Shown: in pieces, positions 1-6,857 of the stretch | Numbering within the stretch: position 1 is the first letter of the stretch | Layout: each line of letters begins with the position of its first letter | NCBI GenBank assembly: GCA_964510525.1 | Contig: CAZECE010000028.1 | Coordinates: 1 to 15,290 of the forward strand | From: CAZECE01 sp964510525 | Lineage (GTDB): Bacteria; Pseudomonadota; Gammaproteobacteria; Pseudomonadales; JANQJO01 | DNA: 15,290 nucleotides | Reading direction: 5' to 3' | Made by a program: the position numbers and the translations under genes | Notes under the pieces: model-generated | Database searches by the model: none | Told to the model about the DNA's origin: nothing | The model's input: the letters and a program-made list of their open reading frames with translations, nothing else

Positions 1-82
1 TCCAGGGGTAAGCACATCGGGCTTGCTGTTAAGTGCAAGCTGTAAAATTTAGAGCGCCACCAAGATAAGAGCCTTTGCTCAC

Positions 83-101
83 TGGATTCCGTGTCAAGCA
101 C
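83..101 (+). repeat. Half copy of hairpin repeat, left of the IS
   Basis: Nineteen bases read TGG, arm ATTCCGTG, loop TCAAG, then CAC, and stop exactly at the left end of the insertion sequence. The missing part of the second arm would be GGAAT. The same architecture is intact at 1478-1505 and half present at 1402-1420. The 82 bases before it contain a weak GCTTGC/GCAAGC inverted repeat (21-26, 35-40) and no supported gene. Confidence 0.7.
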
Positions 102-119
102 CACTACTGTCCGGAATAA
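102..119 (+). repeat. IS left terminal inverted repeat
   Basis: CACTACTGTCCGGAATAA is the exact reverse complement of 1384-1401. The match ends at 119, and the preceding base pair (101/1402) does not pair, which fixes the left element boundary. Confidence 0.95.
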
Positions 120-205
120 ATTTGAGGAATATGAGGAAAGGCTTGTGCTGCTTGGTTTTGAACGGTAAAAACCGTTTTGAGACTCAAAATCCAAGGAGCA
201 CAAAC

Positions 206-1399
206 ATGTTTAGGATGACACATTTTCAAGACTTACTAAAGCCACTAAGTAGCTCAAATTTTGACAAGCAAGTATCGGTGTCTGGTGCTGATAAATACAG
301 CAAAGGGTTTCGCTCCAAACACCTGCTATTAACGTTGATAGCAGGTCAGCTGCAGGGAACAAAAAGCTTCAGAGAACTTGAAACAACGATCAATTCTCAT
401 GAGTCTTCTTTTTATCATCTTGGCCTTAAAAAAGTTCATAGATCAACGTTGAGTGATGCGATGAAAAAGCGAAGTGACATCCCTTTTAAAGAAGCGTGTG
501 AACAACTGATGCGTATGGTTCATCGGTCGCTCCGCAAGGATTGCAAAGAGCTTTTATACCTTATTGATTCTACAAATATCCCTCTGCATAGCGCTCCTTA
601 TTTATCATGGACAGAAGCTCGGAAAAACACGCGCCTGAAGGGATTAAAAATGCATGTTCAAATTGAAGCGGAACAGTCTGTTCCTACCTATATCAACGTT
701 GATCATGCCAATGTTAACGACATAACTGATGCGCAAAATATTACTATTGAAGAAGGTGCTACTTATACCTTTGATAAAGGATATACCTCATATAACTGGT
801 GGAAACACATCAATGATAAAAAGGCTTTTTTCGTCACGCGCCTAAAAAAGAACGCGGCTTATCAAGTTAAATCAGAAGTAACGTGTCTAGAAAATGCTGA
901 AAACATCATAAGTGATCAAGTCATTCATTTAACAAATAAAAAGCCAAGAGGCGGCTGTATCAACCACTATGCAAATCAAAATTTACGCTTAGTAACGGTT
1001 ATGAGAGAGGCAGGAAAAAAACCACTTTTGCTTGTGACAAACGACTTTAAACGAAGTGCAGAATCAATCGCTGGAATTTATAAAAAGCGCTGGGGCATCG
1101 AGTTGTTTTTTAAATGGGTTAAACAGAATTTAAAGATTAAAAAATTTTTAGGTACATCTGAAAACGCGGTCAGGCTACAGCTTTACAGTGCGATGATAGC
1201 TTACTTGTTAGTTGCTATAGCGCATTATAAAAAGCAGACAACAAAGACGTTAAAAGAAACCTTTATGACGATCAAATCACTGCTTTTTTTACCAGTAGAT
1301 CCTGCCGGGCAATATCAAAGAGAAAGATATAGGAGAAAACGGGAATATGAAGCTTTTTTGGCTAAGCAACCTTGCCTCTTTGGTTATTCCGGACAGTAG
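206..1399 (+). CDS. IS4-family DDE transposase
   Basis: This 397-residue protein catalyses cut-and-paste movement of the surrounding element. The catalytic triad is visible: D121 in LYLIDSTNIP, D190 in YTFDKGY, and E299 within the IS4 signature Y292-xx-R295-xxx-E299-xxxxxx-K306. The N-terminal ~75 residues (KGFRSKHLLLTLIAGQL...FRELE) look like the helical DNA-binding leader (DUF4372 type) found in many IS4 transposases. An upstream in-frame ATG exists at 122. I chose 206 because AAGGAG lies at 193-198, seven bases before this ATG, and because the family homology begins here. The stop codon (1397-1399) lies inside the right inverted repeat, so coding and terminus overlap. Full length, with no frameshift seen. 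Confidence 0.94.
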   Translation: MFRMTHFQDLLKPLSSSNFDKQVSVSGADKYSKGFRSKHLLLTLIAGQLQGTKSFRELETTINSHESSFYHLGLKKVHRSTLSDAMKKRSDIPFKEACEQLMRMVHRSLRKDCKELLYLIDSTNIPLHSAPYLSWTEARKNTRLKGLKMHVQIEAEQSVPTYINVDHANVNDITDAQNITIEEGATYTFDKGYTSYNWWKHINDKKAFFVTRLKKNAAYQVKSEVTCLENAENIISDQVIHLTNKKPRGGCINHYANQNLRLVTVMREAGKKPLLLVTNDFKRSAESIAGIYKKRWGIELFFKWVKQNLKIKKFLGTSENAVRLQLYSAMIAYLLVAIAHYKKQTTKTLKETFMTIKSLLFLPVDPAGQYQRERYRRKREYEAFLAKQPCLFGYSGQ

Positions 1400-1401
1400 T
1401 G
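1384..1401 (-). repeat. IS right terminal inverted repeat
   Basis: TTATTCCGGACAGTAGTG is the exact reverse complement of 102-119. It contains the transposase stop codon TAG at 1397-1399. Confidence 0.95.
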
Positions 1402-1420
1402 AGACTTGATCTGGAATCCA
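1402..1420 (-). repeat. Half copy of hairpin repeat, right of the IS
   Basis: Read on the minus strand this is TGG, arm ATTCCAGA, loop TCAAG, then TCT, ending exactly at the IS boundary. It has the same 19-nt length and the same breakpoint as the left half (83-101), but in the opposite orientation. Its variable triplet is AGA/TCT instead of GTG/CAC, so it comes from a different copy of the repeat. Bases 1421-1477 show nothing recognisable. Confidence 0.7.
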
Positions 1421-1477
1421 AAGGGTAAGTGCTCCCAAGTCACACCCTGCTCTCACCCAACTCTGTGCCTCGCTCCC

Positions 1478-1505
1478 TGGACCCCAAATCAAGTTTGGGG
1501 TGACG
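1478..1505 (+). repeat. Intact palindromic hairpin repeat (possible terminator)
   Basis: TGG is followed by arm ACCCCAAA (1481-1488), loop TCAAG (1489-1493), arm TTTGGGGT (1494-1501) and GACG. The 8-bp stem is perfect. It shares flanks, loop and geometry with 83-101 and 1402-1420, while the triplet next to the loop changes on both arms together (AAA/TTT here), which implies selection for the fold. It begins one base beyond the stop codon of the minus-strand metalloprotease gene, so it may protect or end that transcript. No U-tract follows. Confidence 0.75.
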
Positions 1506-2864
1506 TTAAGCCAGCAACTGCGCCAAGAACAATTCTGCTTCGTTCAGCTCCACTTGATATTGCGCCACCAAGGTTTGAGCATTTTGATGATTTTGTTGCG
1601 CCACCTGCATGGCCGCATCCGCTTCATAAAAGCTGGCAACAGCCTGATTCACCACATCAATCGAGGCGTAATAGCTGTTCAGGCCATTTATAAAGGCATT
1701 GTAAGCCGACACATACGCATTGTAGCGACTTAACCGAACAGAGTATGGCTGTCCATAGGAGGCATTAAAAGCTGCAATTGCATTATTTAAATCGGACTGC
1801 AAACCCAAGACCGTGCTTAATTCGGCTTGATAAACGCCATAAGCGTCGTAGTAGGCATTAAGCGCCGCTTCACGATCGACGATGGACTGCTGATACACCG
1901 CCAACAGCGCGTTCATGTCCGCCAGGGCGTTATCCAGATTGAGTTGCGCATCGGCCACCGCTTGTTCTGCCGCGTCAATTTCATTGGGGTCTACTGAGAC
2001 GATCAATTTTGTGGGAAAGTAATCCGCCACCTGGGGTCCTGCCAAACGTAAGGTCGCGCTGGCGTCGGCTCCCCAAGTCGGTTCATGCTTATCAATACCG
2101 CAAGGTGATCCATTGCACATCAAATCGGGGTTTGAAAACTTATACACCTTGCCTGACCAGTAATCGACACTGAACGCCGATTGATACGCCATAATGGTGA
2201 CAAAGTTGCCATGCTCGCCATGCCCCAAGGCATACGGCAAGGTACCCCCTGCCCCATCTTGAATACGCGAGTGCGCTAAGCCCATGTTATGGCCCAGTTC
2301 ATGCGCGGTGACATAGTCCTGACAGGTATCGACCGCCACATGACTGTAGGCGTAATTTTTCTGCGTCTCTCCGGAAAAATCACCATTGGTGCCATAGCCG
2401 CCGATCCAGGCGATCCCACAGCCGCCGTGATTGGCGTGATACGGACGGTAGAACACCACCATATCGGCCCCATGCGTTTCTCGTAAGGCTTCAATGTCTG
2501 AAAACGCGGGCGTTTGGGCAAATGTGATGTCTTGCAAGGCCGTTGTCGCACTGCTGTTATCCGGGTAATCAACTTCGACCGAGTGCACCAAACGCAGCGC
2601 CATATCCACATCACTGTCGCTATACACTTGATTGGTCACGTTAATTAAGTGATTAAACCGGGTTTCTGGGTCACCGTTGTAGCGCGCAGTGACCCCAGGC
2701 GTATAGACCACCATGACGTCTACTTCCGTCATTGAATCTGTATCTGTTCTTGCATCTAATGAGCCAATGGCGAGGCCCGTGGGGTCTTGAGGGTTATCTA
2801 GGATCATGCCGAAGCCAAATACGCCTACGACAGAAAACAATAAGGCTTTTGATTGATTATTCAT
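1506..2864 (-). CDS. Secreted zinc metalloprotease (reprolysin/M12B-like) with helical C-terminal region
   Basis: A 452-residue predicted exported endopeptidase. The N-terminus has a short charged start and a hydrophobic stretch at ~7-22, consistent with a signal peptide. The catalytic domain spans ~45-285. It has the zinc site H188-E189-xx-H192-xx-G-xx-H198 and a probable Met-turn at M225 (TIMAYQ), the metzincin pattern. CGIAWI around C149 resembles bacterial reprolysin-like enzymes. C149/C181 and C250/C255 could form disulfides. From ~292 to 452 the protein is Ala-, Asn-, Gln- and Tyr-rich and predicted to be long helices, possibly coiled coil; I do not recognise this part. An ATG at 2912 is in frame, but 2864 has AAGGGGAG eight bases upstream and places the signal peptide at the N-terminus. 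Substrate unknown. It diverges from the lipoprotein gene at 3377. Confidence 0.88.
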   Translation of the reverse strand: MNNQSKALLFSVVGVFGFGMILDNPQDPTGLAIGSLDARTDTDSMTEVDVMVVYTPGVTARYNGDPETRFNHLINVTNQVYSDSDVDMALRLVHSVEVDYPDNSSATTALQDITFAQTPAFSDIEALRETHGADMVVFYRPYHANHGGCGIAWIGGYGTNGDFSGETQKNYAYSHVAVDTCQDYVTAHELGHNMGLAHSRIQDGAGGTLPYALGHGEHGNFVTIMAYQSAFSVDYWSGKVYKFSNPDLMCNGSPCGIDKHEPTWGADASATLRLAGPQVADYFPTKLIVSVDPNEIDAAEQAVADAQLNLDNALADMNALLAVYQQSIVDREAALNAYYDAYGVYQAELSTVLGLQSDLNNAIAAFNASYGQPYSVRLSRYNAYVSAYNAFINGLNSYYASIDVVNQAVASFYEADAAMQVAQQNHQNAQTLVAQYQVELNEAELFLAQLLA

Positions 2865-3098
2865 TGGTTTGGCTCCCCTTACCCTTACCAAAGCTGAAGC
2901 CATAAAGAGCACTTCAAGCCGACAATTTTTTGATGCGTCCGCCCCTCCAGTGAGCCAAAGTTTGCTCTTCCGTAAACCTTACTATTTAAGTTAGCGGTTT
3001 TTTTGGCGAGTTCACGGAAAAAACGTCTTTTAGAGCCCACTTTTTGCGATTTCTGTGACGCAAGTGTGATTTGGCCCCGATTTTCGAACATTCAACGT

Positions 3099-3140
3099 TG
3101 AAACATTGAAGAAACATTGATGAAAAATTGTTGAAACACT
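3099..3140 (+). repeat. Short direct repeats, TTGAAACATT type
   Basis: GAAACATTGA occurs at 3100-3109 and again at 3111-3120, an 11-bp period. A relative, TTGAAACACT, lies at 3131-3140. The one-helical-turn spacing would suit adjacent binding sites for a regulator. This is inference from spacing only, and AT-rich DNA makes chance repeats possible. Confidence 0.35.
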
Positions 3141-3160
3141 CAATAGCGCGTCATTCAAAA

Positions 3161-3196
3161 AAATCGATTAAGGCGATCGATCGTCTTAATCGATTT
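3161..3196. promoter_or_regulatory. 36-bp near-perfect palindrome, possible operator
   Basis: The outer arms AAATCGATTAAG (3161-3172) and CTTAATCGATTT (3185-3196) are perfect reverse complements. The inner 12 bases are also palindromic around CGATCGATCG, so only one base pair (3173/3184) mismatches across all 36 bases. It sits in the divergent spacer, as a shared operator might. Read on the minus strand the second arm runs into seven Ts, which could also make it an attenuator in the leader of the protease mRNA. No upstream minus-strand gene needs a terminator here. Confidence 0.5.
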
Positions 3197-3376
3197 GTCA
3201 TAAAAACGGATAACCATAGATCAAATTTGTATAAATTTTAATCAGACAAACAAAACAGTGAGAACTATCGTTTACTGAGTGGAACGTAAACAAATGTTGC
3301 AGAGTGTAAGGGATCGCACCGCTAGACATCATTTTGATCACAAAACATGACATCGGAAATCAACTTAGAGGTTCTC

Positions 3377-6300
3377 ATGACACTATCATCCGACAATACA
3401 CCATCCAACAACACGCCACCCAACAACAAGCCCAAAACATCCGCAAAAAACCCGAAACGAGCTGGGTTCAAGCCTGCTTGCCTGGCAACCACCATTGCGT
3501 TGATCTTAGGTGGCTGCGGTGGCGGAGGCTCCTCGACCAGCTCCACTACGACATCAACCACGACCAATGCTGACGGTGAAACACTCTCTGCCATTACCAC
3601 AGGGATTGATATTCCCGCTCAAATCGAAGCGGTACCTGCTAGCAGCAGCGGTTCGTCAAACGCCTCTTTAAAAGCGTCGCTCGCTCGATTGGCGATTTCG
3701 GTTCGCGCCAACGCCGCAGCGGCGGCTGATTTGGCCTCTGATTCCGATTACGCCGAAGCCGAACCCAATTTGTATGTGGAAGAACGTGCGTTAGAACAAT
3801 TCGATATCATTGAAGAAGTGTTCGCCGCACTGGAGCAAACCAACTACGCCGATGCCGAGAACGTTAACCAAGGCCCGTATATTTCGATGATCGCTTGGGA
3901 AGAAAACCAAAACGGTCGCGACATCAAGTCACTTCAAGAGTGGACCGTCGATTCTCGTATGATCGTAGTGGATCTACCCAGCGACGTGATTCGTAACACC
4001 ACAGGCGATGTGAACCGCTTACTGGCTTGGATTCCTGAAGTCGATCGCGAAACTGGCGAAGAAGAAATGGTTAAAGCGGAATTTCTGATTTACAGCGCAC
4101 CTGAAACAGCCGCCGATGGCTCGCTGGTGGATTACGGTGAGTGGGACATGAATGTCTTGATGGGTGCCTCACCGGATGGTGAAGACATGATTCCTAATAC
4201 CGGCGCTGAAAACTTTTTTGCCGCCAGCGCTCGAGTCAACAGCGAAGGCGTCAGTACCCTACGAGTACACGACAAATTCACTGAAGAGTTTGGTGATCCC
4301 ATGTCGTCTTCCATACAAACGTTTTCTGAAGAATTACGTGGTGTGTTAGTCCGTGATGGGGATAACGGTTACGGAAAAGTCTCTTACCCCGATTGGGAGG
4401 CCTGCAACCAAGGCATGGGTGGTGAAGGTGAAGGCGGCGAAGGGGGCGGCGGCGGCTCCATGGGCAGCAACCCATGCGCGGATGGGATTCCGATTAACAC
4501 CGCACAATACGCTTACAATGCGGAATACATGGGTGTACAAGAAATCAATGACGGTTCCTCGTCTGACCCCGTCTATAAAGATCGCAACCTCGATGGCGCC
4601 ATTCGCGTCGTACACCGTTACGAATTGTTTTACGCTGACTCAGATGAAGCCAATGGTATTGTTGAAGGCGATAACGTACAACGTCATCGCAGCTTTGGTT
4701 TCCCCGTTCGTTATACCTCAACGGCAAGCGACAATGAAAGCATCACCTTTCAAGAGTACGCGTTCTACGGCGCTTGGCAAGGTCGACATCAACTGTGGGG
4801 ACCCAGTCAGTTAACCGCCACGACCAATGGCTCAGATGGCACCACCTTAACTCGAGCGGACGTGCCCCCAGGACAAACCGCAGCAACTTACAAGTTGGTG
4901 GAGTTCGATGGCACCTTAACCAAACGCACCATGATCGATGCCGATTTGTCTGATATTCAAGACATCCCCGTCGAAACCTGGTTACACGAAAACTACGATC
5001 TGATTTATTCCGATGCCAACGGCTGGGAGTATTGTGAAGGTGAAGTAAATTGGGACGGCCCCTCTTGTGAAACTCGGGACTCTAACGGCAACCTCACAAC
5101 CGATGACTTTATTAAATTAGCGGGGGCAGACGACACTTTTGGCACCGACGACGATTCCGACCTGCTTGCGCAACTCACCGTAGGTGAACAAGAGCGCCGT
5201 CATGTTAATGCCGGGGTTTGTAATCAAAATGGGTGTACCGATTACATGTACATAGCCAGCGATCCCAGCATCACTGACTTCACCTTTGACGGTGCGGGTT
5301 TTTACCAAGCCGAATGGGGTAATCGTGGTCAATCACCAGTGACACCCGCCAACAAGTTAGCCGGCAGTGATGGCATGAACATGTGGATCAGCATGGGCGG
5401 CTCTATTTATGTTGCCTATGTGGGTTTTGAAAGCAGCAGCACGGGCTGGGTTGAGAAAACACTGAGTGGTTTTGATGAAGATCGCTGGCAGCCCACGTTC
5501 TCCAGTGAAGACGATACCGTGTTCACCCCTGAACGCGGCTATGAATACTACATGCATGCCAAAGGCCAAAACTACGTGGTAACGCGTGTTGGCGATGGCA
5601 CCTCTCAGGAGAGCGATTATAGGGCTCGATTGGAGTTGCAAATCGCCGCGCATCCAAACAATACCACAACGACCACATCGATCTTACCGGCCAATACGGC
5701 GTATCTAGCATTGCCTTGGAACACCGAAGTCCGTTTGGTTTTAGTTGACGATCCTGCAGATGAGAACTATTTATTGCTCGAAGTCGACAGCGACAGCTCA
5801 GGCAACTCTCAACAAGGTGATCTCTATACCAGTGATAGCTGGGGCTTAACGGCTTTCAACAGCATCAACGAACCTTTGGATGCGGATGGTAATGCGTTAA
5901 GCGTCGATGCCTGGGGTTGGATTGATCCTGAAGATTCCGCCAATGCCGGACGCGAACCCGTACAGTTCAACTACGAATACGTCGGCAACGATGGTGACAG
6001 CTGGGGCAAGCAACAGTTCTTGCAAAACACCGCAGACAACAGCTACACAATTCTCTCTGACCCCATCTCCTTGGCGCAAGTGCCTTTGTATGACAACCTA
6101 GGATCCGCTACTGGGGAAACCGTGGCACTGCAATTCGACGGTTGGATGCATGGCTTACCTGACATGTATCGCGAACTGGAGCGCAACGGCTGGAGCATCG
6201 AAGGGTTGGGTGATGACGTCAGACGTCTGTTAGAAGGACAAGCCGTTACTGACAGCGAAGGCACTGAATACTTCGTCAAACCCATGGACACCAGCTTGTT

Positions 6301-6472
6301 CTTAGGGGTGGTCACGGCCTTCCCTAATGGCGAGCAGCCCGATATTTCATTAGCCGACAGCGTCGATCTGGATTCTGTACCAGACTACACACATCACGAA
6401 ATGGGCGCCGCGCCTGAAGGTGAGGATGTGGTTGTGAAATACCGAGAAGGCATTCCCTTAACCACGGAATAA
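3377..6472 (+). CDS. Large acidic lipoprotein of unknown function
   Basis: A 1031-residue predicted lipoprotein. The signal has an unusually long, Asn/Pro/Lys-rich n-region (~1-36), a hydrophobic core ATTIALIL and the lipobox LGGC, with C47 as the lipidated residue. G48 follows, with no Asp retention signal, so the outer membrane is expected. A Gly/Ser/Thr-rich tether (48-63) follows. The body is strongly acidic, with many Trp, Tyr and Asp-Gly turns, suggesting beta-rich extracytoplasmic domains. A glycine/glutamate-rich insert (346-364) is bracketed by C343 and C367; other close Cys pairs (YCEGEV...SCETRD, VCNQNGC) suggest disulfides. I recognise no catalytic motif or named domain. The frame is open from 3347, but ATG 3377 has AGAGG five bases upstream, while 3347 has no ribosome site. 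It is monocistronic, ending in the terminator at 6508-6539. Confidence 0.85.
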   Translation: MTLSSDNTPSNNTPPNNKPKTSAKNPKRAGFKPACLATTIALILGGCGGGGSSTSSTTTSTTTNADGETLSAITTGIDIPAQIEAVPASSSGSSNASLKASLARLAISVRANAAAAADLASDSDYAEAEPNLYVEERALEQFDIIEEVFAALEQTNYADAENVNQGPYISMIAWEENQNGRDIKSLQEWTVDSRMIVVDLPSDVIRNTTGDVNRLLAWIPEVDRETGEEEMVKAEFLIYSAPETAADGSLVDYGEWDMNVLMGASPDGEDMIPNTGAENFFAASARVNSEGVSTLRVHDKFTEEFGDPMSSSIQTFSEELRGVLVRDGDNGYGKVSYPDWEACNQGMGGEGEGGEGGGGGSMGSNPCADGIPINTAQYAYNAEYMGVQEINDGSSSDPVYKDRNLDGAIRVVHRYELFYADSDEANGIVEGDNVQRHRSFGFPVRYTSTASDNESITFQEYAFYGAWQGRHQLWGPSQLTATTNGSDGTTLTRADVPPGQTAATYKLVEFDGTLTKRTMIDADLSDIQDIPVETWLHENYDLIYSDANGWEYCEGEVNWDGPSCETRDSNGNLTTDDFIKLAGADDTFGTDDDSDLLAQLTVGEQERRHVNAGVCNQNGCTDYMYIASDPSITDFTFDGAGFYQAEWGNRGQSPVTPANKLAGSDGMNMWISMGGSIYVAYVGFESSSTGWVEKTLSGFDEDRWQPTFSSEDDTVFTPERGYEYYMHAKGQNYVVTRVGDGTSQESDYRARLELQIAAHPNNTTTTTSILPANTAYLALPWNTEVRLVLVDDPADENYLLLEVDSDSSGNSQQGDLYTSDSWGLTAFNSINEPLDADGNALSVDAWGWIDPEDSANAGREPVQFNYEYVGNDGDSWGKQQFLQNTADNSYTILSDPISLAQVPLYDNLGSATGETVALQFDGWMHGLPDMYRELERNGWSIEGLGDDVRRLLEGQAVTDSEGTEYFVKPMDTSLFLGVVTAFPNGEQPDISLADSVDLDSVPDYTHHEMGAAPEGEDVVVKYREGIPLTTE

Positions 6473-6507
6473 CCTCCCTTAATAGTTAGCTTTCTTTTAA
6501 GAAAGCC

Positions 6508-6539
6508 AAAAAAGGGCCGCGGAAACGCGGCCCTTTTTT
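6508..6539 (+). terminator. Rho-independent terminator, bidirectional
   Basis: A perfect 8-bp GC stem, GGGCCGCG (6514-6521) and CGCGGCCC (6526-6533), is closed by a GAAA tetraloop and followed by six Ts. Six As precede the stem, so it can work on either strand: for the lipoprotein gene ending at 6472 and for transcripts coming leftward from the ABC transporter gene. A second, weaker hairpin (GCTTTCTT/AAGAAAGC, 6489-6506) lies just before it. Confidence 0.93.
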
Positions 6540-6540
6540 G

Positions 6541-6587
6541 TTGGCACCTTAACCATCAAGGTGTATATTAGAGTTAATATAAACACC
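6541..6587 (+). promoter_or_regulatory. Sigma70 promoter and probable operator of the parD gene
   Basis: TTGGCA (6541-6546) and TATATT (6564-6569) are separated by exactly 17 bases; each differs from consensus at one position. An imperfect inverted repeat, GGTGTATATTA (6560-6570) and TAATATAAACACC (6575-6587), covers the -10 box and the expected start site. This is the usual layout for autorepression by a ParD-type ribbon-helix-helix antitoxin. That use is inferred. Confidence 0.7.
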
Positions 6588-6608
6588 TATTTTACATAAA
6601 GGTTCTAT

Positions 6609-6857
6609 ATGGCAACGATTAAACGCAATTACAACATGACTGAAAAAACCGATCAGTGGGTGAAGTTCCGCGGCAATGGCAGCCTATACGCCAGCGAAAG
6701 TGAATATATTCGTGCTTTGGTGATTCGCGACATGGAAGATCTGGGAGAAAACGAGTGGATAGCAGAAGCCTTGATTGCCGGAGAAAAAAGTGGCGTGAGT
6801 GACCGCAAACCCCAAGATATCAAACAAGCGGTACTTAAAAGAAAAAACTTACAATGA
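6609..6857 (+). CDS. parD: ParD-like ribbon-helix-helix antitoxin
   Basis: This 82-residue protein looks like the antitoxin of a type II ParDE pair. Its N-terminal ~45 residues (IKRNYNMTEKTDQWV...ESEYIRALVIRDME) fit the ribbon-helix-helix DNA-binding fold: a short strand, then two helices with the SESEYIR motif. The C-terminal part (EALIAGEKSGVS...DIKQAV) fits the toxin-wrapping tail of ParD proteins. AAAGG lies six bases before the ATG. The stop codon overlaps the start of the following toxin reading frame as ATGA (6854-6857), the typical coupling in such operons. Because the toxin is truncated, the antitoxin is probably an orphan that could still repress its own promoter or neutralise a related toxin elsewhere. 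Confidence 0.82.
   Translation: MATIKRNYNMTEKTDQWVKFRGNGSLYASESEYIRALVIRDMEDLGENEWIAEALIAGEKSGVSDRKPQDIKQAVLKRKNLQ

Larger units (their letters stand above)
102..1401 (+). mobile_element. Complete IS4-family insertion sequence (1300 bp)
   Basis: The element is bounded by perfect 18-bp inverted repeats (102-119 and 1384-1401) and holds a single full-length DDE transposase. Nothing in it is visibly broken, so it may be active. No direct target duplication is present: the 8 bases on the left are TCAAGCAC and on the right AGACTTGA. Instead, both flanks are halves of the same chromosomal hairpin repeat in mirror orientation. The Y-2-R-3-E-6-K signature of the transposase supports the IS4 family; I did not assign a named IS. 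Confidence 0.93.
2865..3376. other. Divergent intergenic region, ~510 bp
   Basis: It separates the minus-strand protease gene from the plus-strand lipoprotein gene and must hold promoters for both. It is AT-rich between 3091 and 3300. It contains a 12-bp perfect palindrome TTCAACGTTGAA (3091-3102), short direct repeats (3099-3140), a 36-bp palindrome (3161-3196), a TATAAA at 3230-3235 without a convincing -35 box, and a GTTTAC/GTAAAC inverted repeat (3270-3275 and 3286-3291). I found no convincing sigma70 pair for either gene and no supported small gene. Confidence 0.5.

Noticed and set aside
1..101. Minus-strand frame open across the whole left edge, ending with LTASPMCLPL
   Set aside because: Only about 33 codons are visible, it runs through the hairpin repeat, and no family is recognisable. 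Too short to call a gene.
122..205. Upstream in-frame ATG extending the transposase by 28 residues
   Set aside because: It starts two bases past the left inverted repeat with no ribosome site. The ATG at 206 has AAGGAG at seven bases and family similarity starts there.
1406..1733. Plus-strand open frames over the repeat and the protease 3' end
   Set aside because: Shadows of the protease gene; they start inside the hairpin repeat half and give low-complexity, non-family proteins.
3161..3196. Palindrome as a rho-independent terminator of an upstream gene
   Set aside because: No gene on the minus strand lies between it and the lipoprotein start, and the stem is AT-rich. An operator or attenuator fits better.
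3270..3346. Sigma54 promoter or CRP site upstream of the lipoprotein gene
   Set aside because: TGGAAC and TTGCA are spaced too far apart for sigma54, and TTTTGATCACAAAA lacks the TGTGA-N6-TCACA pattern.
4353..4814. 153-codon frame within the lipoprotein gene, plus frame shifted
   Set aside because: Lies wholly inside the well-supported 1031-codon gene, lacks a ribosome site and reads as a shifted shadow of it.
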